Part shown: one piece after another, positions 6,998 through 16,021 of the stretch | How positions within the stretch are numbered: position 1 is the stretch's first letter | Layout: every line of letters begins with the position of its first letter | DNA from: Gilvimarinus agarilyticus | Lineage (GTDB): Bacteria; Pseudomonadota; Gammaproteobacteria; Pseudomonadales; Cellvibrionaceae | Assembly: GCF_000832015.1 (NCBI RefSeq) | Contig: NZ_JXCJ01000001.1 | Span: 1,773,672-1,837,671, forward strand | Direction: 5' to 3' | Length of the DNA: 64,000 nucleotides | Notes under the pieces: model-generated | The model's input: the letters and a program-made list of their open reading frames with translations, nothing else | What the model was told of the DNA's origin: nothing | Databases searched by the model: none | Translations under genes and position numbers: made by a program

Positions 6998-7165
6998 CCC
7001 AGGCATTGATGGGCGAGCCATGACTGTGCACAACGCGTGGCTTCGCCCTCTGGAGCACGGGTAGGTAAAAATACCGCTGCACGCTTAGGGCAGTTAAGCG
7101 GCACTTGCCGGACGATGGGTTATGCCTTTTGGGGTAGGTGTTTTTGGGCGGGAGTTTTGGAGGCG

Positions 7166-8290
7166 TTATGTTTTGCAGGCGCTGCTAAATATGGCGCGAT
7201 CACGACCTTCCGCCTTGGCTTTGTAAAGTGCTTCATCGGCGCGCTTGAGCCAGGAGTGTTCTGTGGTCCCTGGTGTCCAAGGGGCGACACCCAATGATAC
7301 GGTTATTTCCTCTCCGTCTGGCGTTTTTAGCGCTTGCTTGATCGACGATCTCAGGTTGTTGATAAACGTGTGGTGTTGATCGTGTATTTGGGGTATTAAC
7401 AGTACAAATTCTTCGCCACCGAAGCGATAGAGCCGGTCGTATTGGCGAATATTGGACGTGGTAATTGCCGCGAAATTCTTTAGTACTTCATCGCCAATCG
7501 CATGGCCGTATTTGTCGTTTACGGCTTTAAAGTAATCCAGATCCAGAATCGCCAGTAATGGTTGAGTGCCATTGCGCTCTGCATTGGATAGAGCCGCTTT
7601 TATGTCGGCGCTCATGGCCCTGCGATTAAATGCTCCGGTTAGCGAATCAATGGTATTGAGGGCGTCCAGCAAACGAAACTGCTTTTCACTATGGCTGGCA
7701 TAGACAAAGGTGCTTAGCGATAGCATCAAGATCGTGACCACATAGGATTCGACTGATACGGTGGTAAAGATGTCGGATGAGCTCGCCAGCGCAACGCCAG
7801 CGACCACGTTAATGCCGAGCGCCTCAGTGGGTCTTACGAGAATAAAAGTGCTGGAAAAGACAGGGTACACCCATAAAAAGCTGTCGATACCGTTGGCTTG
7901 TGCAATGGCTACTACACCGATATTAATAAATACGGCTAATATTGCACTTAGGGCCCGGATGTTTCTTGATTGGTGCGCGTAGGCGACTAGCACAAGAATG
8001 CCCAGCACCAGAGATATATCGATGATCGCTGCCGTAAGGTTCCCTTCAAAGTAGCGTATTACCGCAAACGGAAAAATCCCCACGATTGCGACAGCGCTGA
8101 GCAGCCATAATAATGAGAGTTGATATTTTTCCTGAAGCTGGTTGATCATGACGCTGCTCGCAGTAAAAGTAATGATTATGCCTACCAGAGCGATAAATTG
8201 ACAGGCGGATATTTCATTATTTTTTAGAGGCAGTGTAAACCGTCGGTATGCCCTAAGTTGACGCCCTAAGCAGTGACCAGTCAATGTCAC
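7166..8290 (-). CDS. membrane diguanylate cyclase (GGDEF)
   Basis: A 374-residue protein. The N-terminal half has about six hydrophobic segments (roughly 32-200) forming a membrane sensor of MASE-like type. The GGDEF domain spans about 210-370. The active-site motif is GGEEF at 291-295, and the substrate/metal-binding region LDLDYFKAVNDKYGH lies at about 249-263. The inhibitory I-site RxxD is present as R282-QY-D285, five residues before the active site. The enzyme should therefore make c-di-GMP from two GTP and be subject to product inhibition. The residues before about 25 may not all be translated, so the start is uncertain. It is convergent with the propeller gene and transcribed alone. 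Confidence 0.9.
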   Translation of the reverse strand: MTLTGHCLGRQLRAYRRFTLPLKNNEISACQFIALVGIIITFTASSVMINQLQEKYQLSLLWLLSAVAIVGIFPFAVIRYFEGNLTAAIIDISLVLGILVLVAYAHQSRNIRALSAILAVFINIGVVAIAQANGIDSFLWVYPVFSSTFILVRPTEALGINVVAGVALASSSDIFTTVSVESYVVTILMLSLSTFVYASHSEKQFRLLDALNTIDSLTGAFNRRAMSADIKAALSNAERNGTQPLLAILDLDYFKAVNDKYGHAIGDEVLKNFAAITTSNIRQYDRLYRFGGEEFVLLIPQIHDQHHTFINNLRSSIKQALKTPDGEEITVSLGVAPWTPGTTEHSWLKRADEALYKAKAEGRDRAIFSSACKT

Positions 8291-8415
8291 TGTATAGTAC
8301 GTTCAGCGCTTCGTAGACAAATAATATATGGGGTGAAAGACGTTGCAGATCGAGCCTCCTTAAGGTCTACGGATAACGTTAATGAAATCAATAGCTTCGT
8401 GATTAGATCGATCAT

Positions 8416-8637
8416 TTGTCTTTAGTGTGTCAGGCTACTTGTGAGCGGCTTGACGTAATTGGTGTCAGCAAGAAAATGATGCTTGCCAAGATTCAGGAGA
8501 TTGATCTTTGCGACGGTAAACTCGATGGTAAGTGTGTTAAGCAGCACACTTGTCGCTCCTGCCATCGTCCGTTTGCGGCCAGGCATTTAACGTGTATGTA
8601 TTGCGGCGTCTTGGTCGATAAGGCTGAGTTGTTGTAG
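8416..8637 (+). CDS. small zinc-ribbon protein
   Basis: A frame of up to 73 residues whose C-terminal half contains two CxxC pairs (CRSCH and CMYCG, about residues 47-65) with the spacing of a zinc ribbon. The TTG at 8416 gives the full length; ATG 8476 would give about 53 residues starting MMLAKIQEIDL, and neither has a strong ribosome-binding site. The putative metal-binding knuckles argue for a real gene. The role is unknown. Confidence 0.5.
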   Translation: MSLVCQATCERLDVIGVSKKMMLAKIQEIDLCDGKLDGKCVKQHTCRSCHRPFAARHLTCMYCGVLVDKAELL

Positions 8638-8958
8638 CGATATAGGGTTTACAAGAATCTTGGGGCCAGCTTTAATATTTAACCGCTGCCCGGAACTCAA
8701 GGGTAGCGTAAGCGTGCCCGCCTTTAACAAAATAGCACAGAATCTCCGTTAAAAAGCGTTAAGCTACCAGTGTAGGCCGCCACTCATTTTATAACTTATA
8801 CCGGCATCTTTTTTCGCCACGCATCGTTGCTTTTGTTTAACGTAGGCCACTATGCCTGCACAAAAGCGCCTTGATTGGCGAAAAATGCACTCACCATAAG
8901 TCACACGATAAGGAACGGCCTAAGCTAGTATCAATAACATTACCAGGAAAGGTGACGT
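8638..8958. other. intergenic region before the propeller lipoprotein
   Basis: About 320 bases without a gene. The only clear element is the ribosome-binding site AGGAAAGGTG just before ATG 8959. AT-rich stretches around 8800 (TTTTATAACTTATACC) may hold the promoter, but no confident -35/-10 pair can be given. Confidence 0.4.
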
Positions 8959-11295
8959 ATGAGAGCGCAGTGGTTAGTGGCAATTTTGGCGGTAGGGCTT
9001 GGTGGGTGTGGGGGCTCGTCATCGAGTGGCAGTGCTCCCCAGCCTAAAGTGCCTGACGATTCAGTTGATTATACCCAGCTTAAACCCAGCGAACCCAGTG
9101 AGGCGCCTTTGGCGCTGTTATCCGGTGACGACTTTGAGCGTCTGGTTAAAAATGGTCTGCGCCTGCAGTTAGCCAGCCGTTATGATTACGCCGATCGCGC
9201 CGAGTCGGACGATATCGATTTTTCCGCTTCGCCCGATGGTGCTAATGGTGGTGATAACGACCGCTATTCGGATACTAATGTTCACGTCGAGGGCGTCGGC
9301 GAGTCTGATGTCGCCAAGTACGATGGCCGCCACTGGTTTGTTGCCTATCAACCGCAACACCATAATGGTGAATTACCTGGGGTGCAGATTATTGCGACCG
9401 ATCCAGACATTCCTGACGCCACAATCGCCGGCAACTACAGTTTTGCGGATGGTACCTGGGGGCCTGCTTATTCTCTGTATCTGCAAAAAGACAATGATGT
9501 CGCTTCGCACCTGATTGCTATGCGCAGCCATAGGGGCGCGATGGAGCCTGAGCTTCCAGGCTGGGGCATCGAGTTTTCGGCGGCGGACATGAGTATTTGG
9601 CCAGGGCCCGGAAACAGCGAACTTAAGATTGAGTTTATCGATGTCAATCAGCCTGCCACGCCCGCACTTGCCACATCTATTTCTTTAGACGGTACGTTAA
9701 TCGACAGCCGCCGGGTGGGCGATACCCTTTACGTGATTACCCGCTATGACCCCTGGTTGGCATCTTTGCAGTTTGAGGAGCTTGATGGGCAAGCTCGCAG
9801 CGACAACGAGGCCGCGTTAAACGGTATCGAGCTTGCCGAACTGTTACCGCAATATCGGCAGGGCGATATGGCGGCTCCGTTAAGCGACGATTGTTACGCC
9901 CCGAGCGATACCCAGCCCGAGCACGGTTATTATTCTATGGTGAATATCACCGCTATTGATTTAACCGCCCGACAAGTGGTGTCCAGTGAGTGCTTGAGTA
10001 CTGGCGTTAACTCCATGGCCATGAGCCCCAACGCACTCTACCTAACCTCTAATGACTGGCGCGAGAGCGAATCGCGCACTGTTATTCACAAGTTTGATCT
10101 CACCGATAGCGGCGCCAGTTACCGTGCTACCACCAGTGTGCTGGGCCATATTAACGGCGATGCCCCGTACCGGGTAAACGAATACAACGGCGACTTAAGG
10201 GTGGTGACGACTCGGGGCGACTGGAATCAGCCCTCGCACCACCTTAGTATTTTGCGCCAGTCGGGCTCGGGTTTTGACACAGTGGCTGAGTTGCCCAACA
10301 GCGCCCGTCCCGATCTCATCGGTAAGCCGGGTGAAGATATTTATGCGGTGCGTTTTTCGGGGGCCACTGCTTATGTGGTGACGTTTGAACGGGTTGATCC
10401 GCTCTATGTGCTGGATTTGTCCGACAGCGCCGACCCTAAAATCAGCGGTGAGTTAGAGGTGCCGGGTTTTGCGACTTACATTCATGCGCTTAACGATAAC
10501 TACCTGTTTACCCTGGGGCAGGATGCCGATAACCAGACCGGGTGGACAAAAGGTATTAAGGCCCAGCTGGTGAAAGTGGACGCGGGTACACCTGAGTTGG
10601 TGGGCGAGATGTTAATCGGTGAGCGGGGCAGCCACAGCGATGCCTTACACGATTTACGCGCGCTTAATTTTTTGCCCGTGGGTGATGGTGATATGCGCGT
10701 GTCGTTTCCGGTGAGTGTGAACAGCGAACCCAACGTATGGCAGTACAGCGGCCTGCAGATGTTGTCGTTGACGGGGCTGGATGGGCCGGATGGTGCCATG
10801 ATTGATAAGGGCACACTGATCGCCGAGACGGCGGGTAATAACCAGTACGATTACAGTGGCGGTGTCAGACGCGGATTGTTGCATGATGAGGCGGTTTACT
10901 ACGCCCACGACAATCAGGTTTGGTTTAGCGGTTGGGGGGCTGCCGATGCCCCTCAGGGCCCCATCGGTGGCGAGCCTATCGCCTGTACCGAGGAGATTCG
11001 CTACGGCTTAAACATTGACCTCTGGGTGGATGATGAAAGCATCGACGCCTGCGCCGCCCAGGTGGTCGCCACCGATGGTGAATACTCGGAGGTACTGCAA
11101 CCAAAAACAGGTCACTACGGGCCGGGCGGCTGCTATTTTTACGGCGCCCCCGAGCGGGCCGGTAGCTATACTGTTACCGCCACGCTTGATGGTTTTGCCA
11201 CCCAGACCCAGACGGGCGTTGTCGTGTCGGAAGATGTCTGCCACGTGCAGCCGCGTTGGTTGTGGTTTAATTGGCCGATGAACAACGAGCCATAG
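8959..11295 (+). CDS. beta-propeller domain lipoprotein (PF09826-like)
   Basis: A 778-residue lipoprotein: lipobox LGGCG with the acylated Cys at about 17, then a Ser/Gly-rich spacer. The central part starts with SDTNVHVEGVGESDVAKYDG (about residues 110-128), the hallmark opening of the beta-propeller secreted-protein family, followed by WD-like blades to about 640. A C-terminal domain (about 670-765) with cysteines and a beta-sandwich look (SYTVTATLDGFATQTQTGV) may be a carboxypeptidase-regulatory-like fold. The protein should be surface- or outer-membrane-anchored. The biochemical role of this family is not established. It is strongly AGGA-initiated and monocistronic. Confidence 0.8.
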   Translation: MRAQWLVAILAVGLGGCGGSSSSGSAPQPKVPDDSVDYTQLKPSEPSEAPLALLSGDDFERLVKNGLRLQLASRYDYADRAESDDIDFSASPDGANGGDNDRYSDTNVHVEGVGESDVAKYDGRHWFVAYQPQHHNGELPGVQIIATDPDIPDATIAGNYSFADGTWGPAYSLYLQKDNDVASHLIAMRSHRGAMEPELPGWGIEFSAADMSIWPGPGNSELKIEFIDVNQPATPALATSISLDGTLIDSRRVGDTLYVITRYDPWLASLQFEELDGQARSDNEAALNGIELAELLPQYRQGDMAAPLSDDCYAPSDTQPEHGYYSMVNITAIDLTARQVVSSECLSTGVNSMAMSPNALYLTSNDWRESESRTVIHKFDLTDSGASYRATTSVLGHINGDAPYRVNEYNGDLRVVTTRGDWNQPSHHLSILRQSGSGFDTVAELPNSARPDLIGKPGEDIYAVRFSGATAYVVTFERVDPLYVLDLSDSADPKISGELEVPGFATYIHALNDNYLFTLGQDADNQTGWTKGIKAQLVKVDAGTPELVGEMLIGERGSHSDALHDLRALNFLPVGDGDMRVSFPVSVNSEPNVWQYSGLQMLSLTGLDGPDGAMIDKGTLIAETAGNNQYDYSGGVRRGLLHDEAVYYAHDNQVWFSGWGAADAPQGPIGGEPIACTEEIRYGLNIDLWVDDESIDACAAQVVATDGEYSEVLQPKTGHYGPGGCYFYGAPERAGSYTVTATLDGFATQTQTGVVVSEDVCHVQPRWLWFNWPMNNEP

Positions 11296-11547
11296 TTTTA
11301 CATCCAAAGGTTAAAAAATAGCGCTCGCTATTTGTCCGCTCGCCAACGGTTTTTGGCTTTATCGATTTGGTGATGAAGTGTTGGCGAGTTTTGCTCTCCT
11401 AATGGTGTGTTTCGGTGCCAGGGATGCCTGCTCGCCGGGGCGCACAGAGTCTTTTGAAGCCGGAGTCTTAGCCTTCTTGCTTGTCGAATTCCGATCGTGT
11501 CGGTCGACTACCTATTGTGGTTAATCACGCATTAGGAGGGTTAAAAG

Positions 11548-11862
11548 ATGAAATTTCTGTGCCTTGCATTCGAAGATAAAGACGGTTGGGCTTCGCTAAA
11601 CGATGATGAAAAATCGAACGTTTTAGCCCAGGACTCTGTCCTCAGAGGCAGCGGTGCGACCGTGGTTGCGCTGCGCCCCCAGGTAACATCGGTACGCAAC
11701 TGCGGTAAGTATCTAGAGGTCAGCGACGGGCCACATCAGGCTGGTTTAGCGTTGGCGGGTTTTTATATTATCGAGGCAGAACGTGTTGCAACGGTGGTAG
11801 AGCTGGTGGCGAATACGCCCTGCGCGCGGGCTAAGGGCGTGATTGAGATTCACCCGTTTTAG
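11548..11862 (+). CDS. YciI/YCII-related domain protein
   Basis: A 104-residue soluble protein with the ferredoxin-like pattern of the YCII family: N-terminal MKFLCLAFEDKDGW, middle DGPHQAGLALAGFYIIEAE and C-terminal GVIEIHPF. These are the conserved DGPF-type and EIRPF-type segments. Family members are small cytoplasmic proteins, some linked to stress or chlorinated-aromatic chemistry; no reaction can be assigned here. The start has a good ribosome-binding site (AGGAGGGT). The neighbour is convergent. Confidence 0.8.
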   Translation: MKFLCLAFEDKDGWASLNDDEKSNVLAQDSVLRGSGATVVALRPQVTSVRNCGKYLEVSDGPHQAGLALAGFYIIEAERVATVVELVANTPCARAKGVIEIHPF

Positions 11863-11880
11863 AGTGCCGCATTAAGCTCA

Positions 11881-12150
11881 TCACACATTCAGCCAAACTT
11901 GACCCACCACCACAAGCAGCACAATCAAACCCCAGCCGGTGTAAAGCAGCGCTTTGCGCGGTAACTGCTCGGCTTTGTACATCCGGAAGCCTATTAGCAG
12001 TAGCGAGGAGACGCCCAGTTGCATGGCCATAAGCCCCAGGGCTTTGCGGGCGGTGGTTACGGTGGGCTCCATGCCGGCCAATAGGGCGATGATGCCGACG
12101 ATGCCGAAGGTAAATAAAAACCAGCTAAAAATTTTAAGGTAGTGCAGCAC
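11881..12150 (-). CDS. small three-helix membrane protein
   Basis: An 89-residue protein read from GTG 12150, which has GGAG five bases upstream. A longer frame to 12225 would add 25 hydrophilic residues with no such site. Three hydrophobic segments (about 5-24, 36-54 and 67-87) are separated by short basic loops (FRMYKAEQLPRK). It is an inner-membrane protein of unknown role. The gene lies back-to-back with another membrane-protein gene at 12306. Confidence 0.65.
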   Translation of the reverse strand: MLHYLKIFSWFLFTFGIVGIIALLAGMEPTVTTARKALGLMAMQLGVSSLLLIGFRMYKAEQLPRKALLYTGWGLIVLLVVVGQVWLNV

Positions 12151-12305
12151 GTGTGCTCCAGTGGGGTTGTTTACGCTTGCGAGTTTTTCAGGTAACAGGT
12201 TAACGCAGCGCGATGGTGTGGGCAAACGTGAGGCGTGGCTTTAAAATACGCCCGGACGTTGCTCTGGCAGCCGGGTAGGTGCCCGTTATAGTTCAGGGAG
12301 GGGAT

Positions 12306-12764
12306 ATGGCGAATAAGTATTTGGTGGCGGCCGCGGTGTTGTTTGTAGCTGCCGCGTTGGCCCATGTGGGGTGTATTGTTTTTGGTGGCGATTGGTATCG
12401 CCTGTTGGGTGCCGGCGAGCAAATGGCTCAAATGGCCGAGGCGGGGCTTTGGTACCCCACGGTGGTTACCGGCGCTATCGTTTTGCTGTTGTTGCTCTGG
12501 GCGATGTTTAGTTTGTCGGGAGCGAATGTGGTTAAGCGGTTACCTTTTACGCGGGTGGCGCTGGTGGCTATTGCCAGCATTTTACTGCTGAGGGCTGTGG
12601 CTTTTTTGTGGCTTATGCCGATGTTTCCAGGCAATAGCATGACGTTTTGGTGGGTTAGCTCGGCTGTTTGCTTACTTATGGGAGCCTTAGTAGCGCTGGG
12701 CACTTACCAGCGCTGGCACTCAATGAGTGGCAACGACTACGTAACTCGACGTAGTGATCTGTAA
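12306..12764 (+). CDS. four-helix membrane protein
   Basis: A 152-residue protein read from ATG 12306, preceded by GGGAGGGG. The earlier ATG at 12279 lacks such a site and would only add polar residues. There are four hydrophobic segments, at about 5-25, 49-69, 84-104 and 112-132. It carries a Gly-rich periplasmic loop (FGGDWYRLLGAG) after the first helix. The family is not identified with confidence. It ends 47 bases before the MOSC gene and may be cotranscribed with it. Confidence 0.65.
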   Translation: MANKYLVAAAVLFVAAALAHVGCIVFGGDWYRLLGAGEQMAQMAEAGLWYPTVVTGAIVLLLLLWAMFSLSGANVVKRLPFTRVALVAIASILLLRAVAFLWLMPMFPGNSMTFWWVSSAVCLLMGALVALGTYQRWHSMSGNDYVTRRSDL

Positions 12765-12811
12765 CGGCTTTGCGGTTATGGTTGGCTGATTATCAGGATA
12801 AAGGGCCACCC

Positions 12812-13657
12812 ATGAAAATCGGCACGATTCAGTCTATCTGGCGCTATCCGGTAAAAGGGATGGCTGGCGAGCTGCTGCGATCGTGTTGGCTGGACACTAA
12901 CGGCCTTGCGGGTGACCGGTTGTGGGCCGTGCAGGACGTAAAACGCCAAGAGATTCAAAGCTGTAAGTTTCGCCCGCAGTTGCTGCAATGTAGGGCTCAG
13001 AGTTTAGCCAGTGGCGGGGTGGTAATTCGGTTTCCCGATGGTGAGTTACTGCCAAGCCGCGCTGAAAAAACTAATCAGCGCATATCGCAACTGCTGGGGC
13101 ACCCCAGCGTTTTACAGCCACTGCGCCCAGCGGACGATACTGACTTTTACCGCCGCCATAAGCAAGACGATGACACGTGGCTTGCTGAGCTAAAAGCCAC
13201 CTTCGAGCGCGAAGCCGGCGAGCCTCTGCCGGATTTAGATAATTTGCCTCCCGCTATGCAAGAGTACGTCTCGGTGCTTGGCACCTTTTTTCTGGTGTCG
13301 CCCTTGCATTTGTTGACCACCGCCAGCCTGTTTCACATGCAGGCGTGCAATCCGGGCTCAGACTGGCATGTAGAGAGGTTTCGCCCCAATATTGTGATTA
13401 ACACAGAGCCTGCGCTACAGGGGTTGGTGGAGCAGGGCTGGATTAATCACAGGCTCAAAATTGGCGATGTGACGGTGGCGTGTAACGGCGCGGCCCCACG
13501 TTGCGGGGCGGTAGTAAAACCCCAGGGCGAACTCGCTGAAGATAAAAGCATTCTGCGCAGTATTGTAAAAGAGGCGGATCAGAATCTGGGCGTTTACAGC
13601 GATATACAGAACGGCGGCACTATTAATGTCGGAGATGATGTGTTGTTGCTTGATTAA
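12812..13657 (+). CDS. MOSC domain protein
   Basis: A 281-residue protein that begins MKIGTIQSIWRYPVKGMAGELL, the typical start of the MOSC N-terminal beta-barrel (the YPVKS/G motif). It continues into a MOSC domain with RFRPNIVINT (about 189-198) and a late cysteine in CNGAAPRCGAVV that corresponds to the molybdenum-cofactor sulfur-binding region. Family members (YcbX/YiiM/mARC type) reduce N-hydroxylated compounds using the molybdenum cofactor. The extra 14 residues of the longest frame (from 12770) are unlikely to be used. It is cytoplasmic and probably in a transcript with the preceding membrane protein. Confidence 0.85.
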   Translation: MKIGTIQSIWRYPVKGMAGELLRSCWLDTNGLAGDRLWAVQDVKRQEIQSCKFRPQLLQCRAQSLASGGVVIRFPDGELLPSRAEKTNQRISQLLGHPSVLQPLRPADDTDFYRRHKQDDDTWLAELKATFEREAGEPLPDLDNLPPAMQEYVSVLGTFFLVSPLHLLTTASLFHMQACNPGSDWHVERFRPNIVINTEPALQGLVEQGWINHRLKIGDVTVACNGAAPRCGAVVKPQGELAEDKSILRSIVKEADQNLGVYSDIQNGGTINVGDDVLLLD

Positions 13658-13932
13658 ACCCCACCGGTGTTTGTTTATCGCAGGTCTGCCGCCTGCCTGG
13701 CGTAATGGTTCGCGACCTTCGCCGGTGGGTTACGAATGGGCGTAGTGACTAATCGGCGCATTAATGGCGCCAACCCTAACCCTTGAGCTCGCTCAGCTCT
13801 TACCATTCGCGATATTCCGCGTATCTCCGCATCCGTAAAAGTAATGCTATTGATTCGCTGGCGGCTGCATGTTGGCCGCGCCAGCTAGCCCCCAACTCGC
13901 TTTTAGCTATTGCACTAAAACCCTGTCGCCCT

Positions 13933-13951
13933 TAAAATGAGAATCATTATC
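13933..13951 (+). promoter_or_regulatory. Fur box before the iron operon
   Basis: TAAAATGAGAATCATTATC matches 16 of 19 positions of the classical Fur consensus GATAATGATAATCATTATC. It lies 99 bases before the PepSY-type gene at 14050, so the four-gene operon 14050-17533 is predicted to be repressed by Fe-loaded Fur. The rest of the 13658-14049 intergenic region shows no further gene. Confidence 0.8.
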
Positions 13952-14049
13952 GGAATTGGGGTTGGCGCTTAGCTCGCTCCAGTGTTGGTGTAACGCTGGG
14001 TTATGCAGCGGCCAGAATACACGGGCAGAGTTTTACAGGGTGGATAAGT

Positions 14050-14643
14050 TTGGGGTTCGGATCGTTAAGGCAGTGGCACTGGATCAGCTCGGCTGTGTGT
14101 CTGGTAGGTATGTTGTTGTTTGCCGTTACCGGCATCACGCTTAATCACGCCCATCAAATTCCTGCGCAAAAATCCATTGTTGAGAAACAGGGCCAGCTAG
14201 ACGAGACGGTACTGGCAGCGTTAACCGTGCCGGATTCTGAGGTGGGAGCTTTACCCAAAGAGCTGCGTCGTGCACTGCGCCGCACGGTAGGTGTGAACGT
14301 GGCAGCGGGTATCGAAGCCGAGTGGTACGACGACGAAATTTACCTGGCGCTGCCCAGGCCCGGGGGCGATGCCTGGATGAGCATCGACCTGCAAAGCGGC
14401 GAGGTTATCTATGAAAAAACCACTCGCGGCGCGGTTGCCTATTTAAACGATTTGCACAAAGGCCGCAACACCGGTGTCGCCTGGAGCTGGTTTATTGATG
14501 TTTTTGCCGTGGCCTGTGTGATTTTTTCGGTTACCGGCCTGTGGCTGTTGTGCCGTTTGCAAAAAACTCGGCCGGCTACCTGGCCTGCGGTGGCTTTAGG
14601 GGTAGTGGTACCGCTCATCATTATTATTTTGTTTGTTCACTAA
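14050..14643 (+). CDS. PepSY-associated TM helix protein (iron operon)
   Basis: A 197-residue inner-membrane protein read from TTG, the only start before the first helix. It has an N-terminal segment (about 9-32, WISSAVCLVGMLLFAVTGITLNH), a periplasmic region with PepSY-like beta strands (about 60-130), a helix at 141-162 (FIDVFAVACVIFSVTGLWLL) and a final helix at about 176-196. The SRxxHxxxG-like and NDLHKGR segments are typical of the PepSY_TM family that accompanies ferric-siderophore systems. It is the first gene of a four-gene operon behind a Fur box, with 25 bases to the next gene. It probably takes part in ferric-siderophore reduction or handling at the inner membrane. Confidence 0.8.
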   Translation: MGFGSLRQWHWISSAVCLVGMLLFAVTGITLNHAHQIPAQKSIVEKQGQLDETVLAALTVPDSEVGALPKELRRALRRTVGVNVAAGIEAEWYDDEIYLALPRPGGDAWMSIDLQSGEVIYEKTTRGAVAYLNDLHKGRNTGVAWSWFIDVFAVACVIFSVTGLWLLCRLQKTRPATWPAVALGVVVPLIIIILFVH

Positions 14644-14668
14644 ATGCCAATAAGGACATAAACCTTCT

Positions 14669-15175
14669 ATGACATTGTTAAAGCGAGTTATTCCTGCCGC
14701 ATTACTGGGCCTGTGCGGGCCGTTAGCGGCGGCCGATGTGTCGGTGAGCCTAGAGATACCCGAAATGAATGTAGCCGAATATCACCGGCCCTATATCGCG
14801 ATTTGGGTGCAAAACAAAGATAGCAAAGCGGTGACCAATGGCGCCGTGTGGTATCAAATCGACGACGATGGTGAAGGCGAAAAATGGCTTAAGGATATGC
14901 GCCTGTGGTGGCGCCGCAGTGGCCGATCGTTAGAGATGCCCATCGACGGCGTTACCGGTGCCACCCGCAAACCCGGCGCTTACGAGGTTGATTTAACGCA
15001 TGTGGCCGAGCAGCTTGAGCCAGGTGAGTATCAGCTGTACGTCGAGGCCTCACGCGAGGTGGGTGGCCGCGAGTTGCTCAATGTCGACTTCAATTGGCCG
15101 GTAGAGAAATCACAAACGTTAACTGCACAGGGCGAGACCGAGCTGGGTAAGCTTACGGTCAGCTTTAACCCTTAA
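14669..15175 (+). CDS. DUF2271 periplasmic protein
   Basis: A 168-residue protein with signal peptide (about 1-21, cut after PLAAA). The mature domain carries the DUF2271 signature: RPYIAIWVQNKD, WLKDMRLWWRRSGR, DGVTGATRKPG and a closing beta strand. This family is found almost only between PepSY_TM and DUF4198 genes in Fur-controlled operons, as here. The biochemical function is not known; a periplasmic role in iron acquisition is inferred from the conserved neighbourhood. Confidence 0.85.
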   Translation: MTLLKRVIPAALLGLCGPLAAADVSVSLEIPEMNVAEYHRPYIAIWVQNKDSKAVTNGAVWYQIDDDGEGEKWLKDMRLWWRRSGRSLEMPIDGVTGATRKPGAYEVDLTHVAEQLEPGEYQLYVEASREVGGRELLNVDFNWPVEKSQTLTAQGETELGKLTVSFNP

Positions 15176-15193
15176 CAACCACAGGAGTTGGTT

Positions 15194-16015
15194 ATGAAAT
15201 TTAAGAAGTCTTTAGCATTAATGTTGGCATTGGCGCTGCCAATGGCGGCCGAAGCTCACCGTTATTGGGTGTTGCCGGCCGCGACCGTGTTATCCGGGGA
15301 CGATCCGTGGGTTACCGTGGATGCAGCGGTATCCAACGATATTTTTTACTTTAATCACTACCCATTAAAAGCCCATTACCTGTCGGTAGTGCAGCCCGAT
15401 GGAAGCACCGGCGAGATGCAGAACCTGAGCGAAGGCAAACATCGTACGACGTTTGATATTAACCTAACCGAGCAGGGCACTTATAAAGTGCTGATGGACA
15501 GCAGTGGCTTGCACGCAAGCTGGGAAACCGCCGATGGCGAGCGCAAGCGTTGGCCTGGTCGGGGTGAAAAGCCCGAGCCCGGTGATTTTGAAAAGAAAGT
15601 CCCACAAGATGCTAAGAACCTGAAAGTCGGCTATTCGTCCACCAAGCTGGAAACCTTTATCACCGCTGGTAACCCGACTGATACGGTGTTGGCGCTGAGC
15701 AACAAGGGTCTGGAAATGAAGTCTTCGGTGCACCCGAATGACCTGTTTACCGGCGAGCCGGTAACGCTGACCTTTTTTATGGATGGCGAAGCCATTGAAG
15801 GTGTGAAGGTGGTTATTATCCCCGAGGGTATGCGTTATCGCGACTCGCAGGAAGAAATAGCACTGACCACCGACGAAGCGGGCAAGGTAAAGGTTGATTG
15901 GCCTCAGGCGGGCCGCTACTGGTTAGAGGCCGAGTACGAAGACGACAAAGCCGAAGCGCCTGCCACCACGCGCAGCGGTAAATACATAGCGACGTTGGAA
16001 GTTTTGCCGCTGTAA
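15194..16015 (+). CDS. DUF4198 periplasmic protein
   Basis: A 273-residue protein from ATG 15194, with AGGAG eight bases upstream; an in-frame TTG two codons earlier is less likely. The signal peptide runs to about AEA, followed by HRYWVLP, the conserved opening of DUF4198/NikM-like periplasmic metal-uptake proteins. Two immunoglobulin-like halves follow: about 20-150, and 165-270 with LFTGEPVTLTFFMDGEAIEGVKV. DUF4198 proteins are associated with nickel, cobalt and iron uptake. In this operon an iron-siderophore context is the natural reading. The next gene begins seven bases after the stop. Confidence 0.85.
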   Translation: MKFKKSLALMLALALPMAAEAHRYWVLPAATVLSGDDPWVTVDAAVSNDIFYFNHYPLKAHYLSVVQPDGSTGEMQNLSEGKHRTTFDINLTEQGTYKVLMDSSGLHASWETADGERKRWPGRGEKPEPGDFEKKVPQDAKNLKVGYSSTKLETFITAGNPTDTVLALSNKGLEMKSSVHPNDLFTGEPVTLTFFMDGEAIEGVKVVIIPEGMRYRDSQEEIALTTDEAGKVKVDWPQAGRYWLEAEYEDDKAEAPATTRSGKYIATLEVLPL

Positions 16016-16021
16016 TTAACC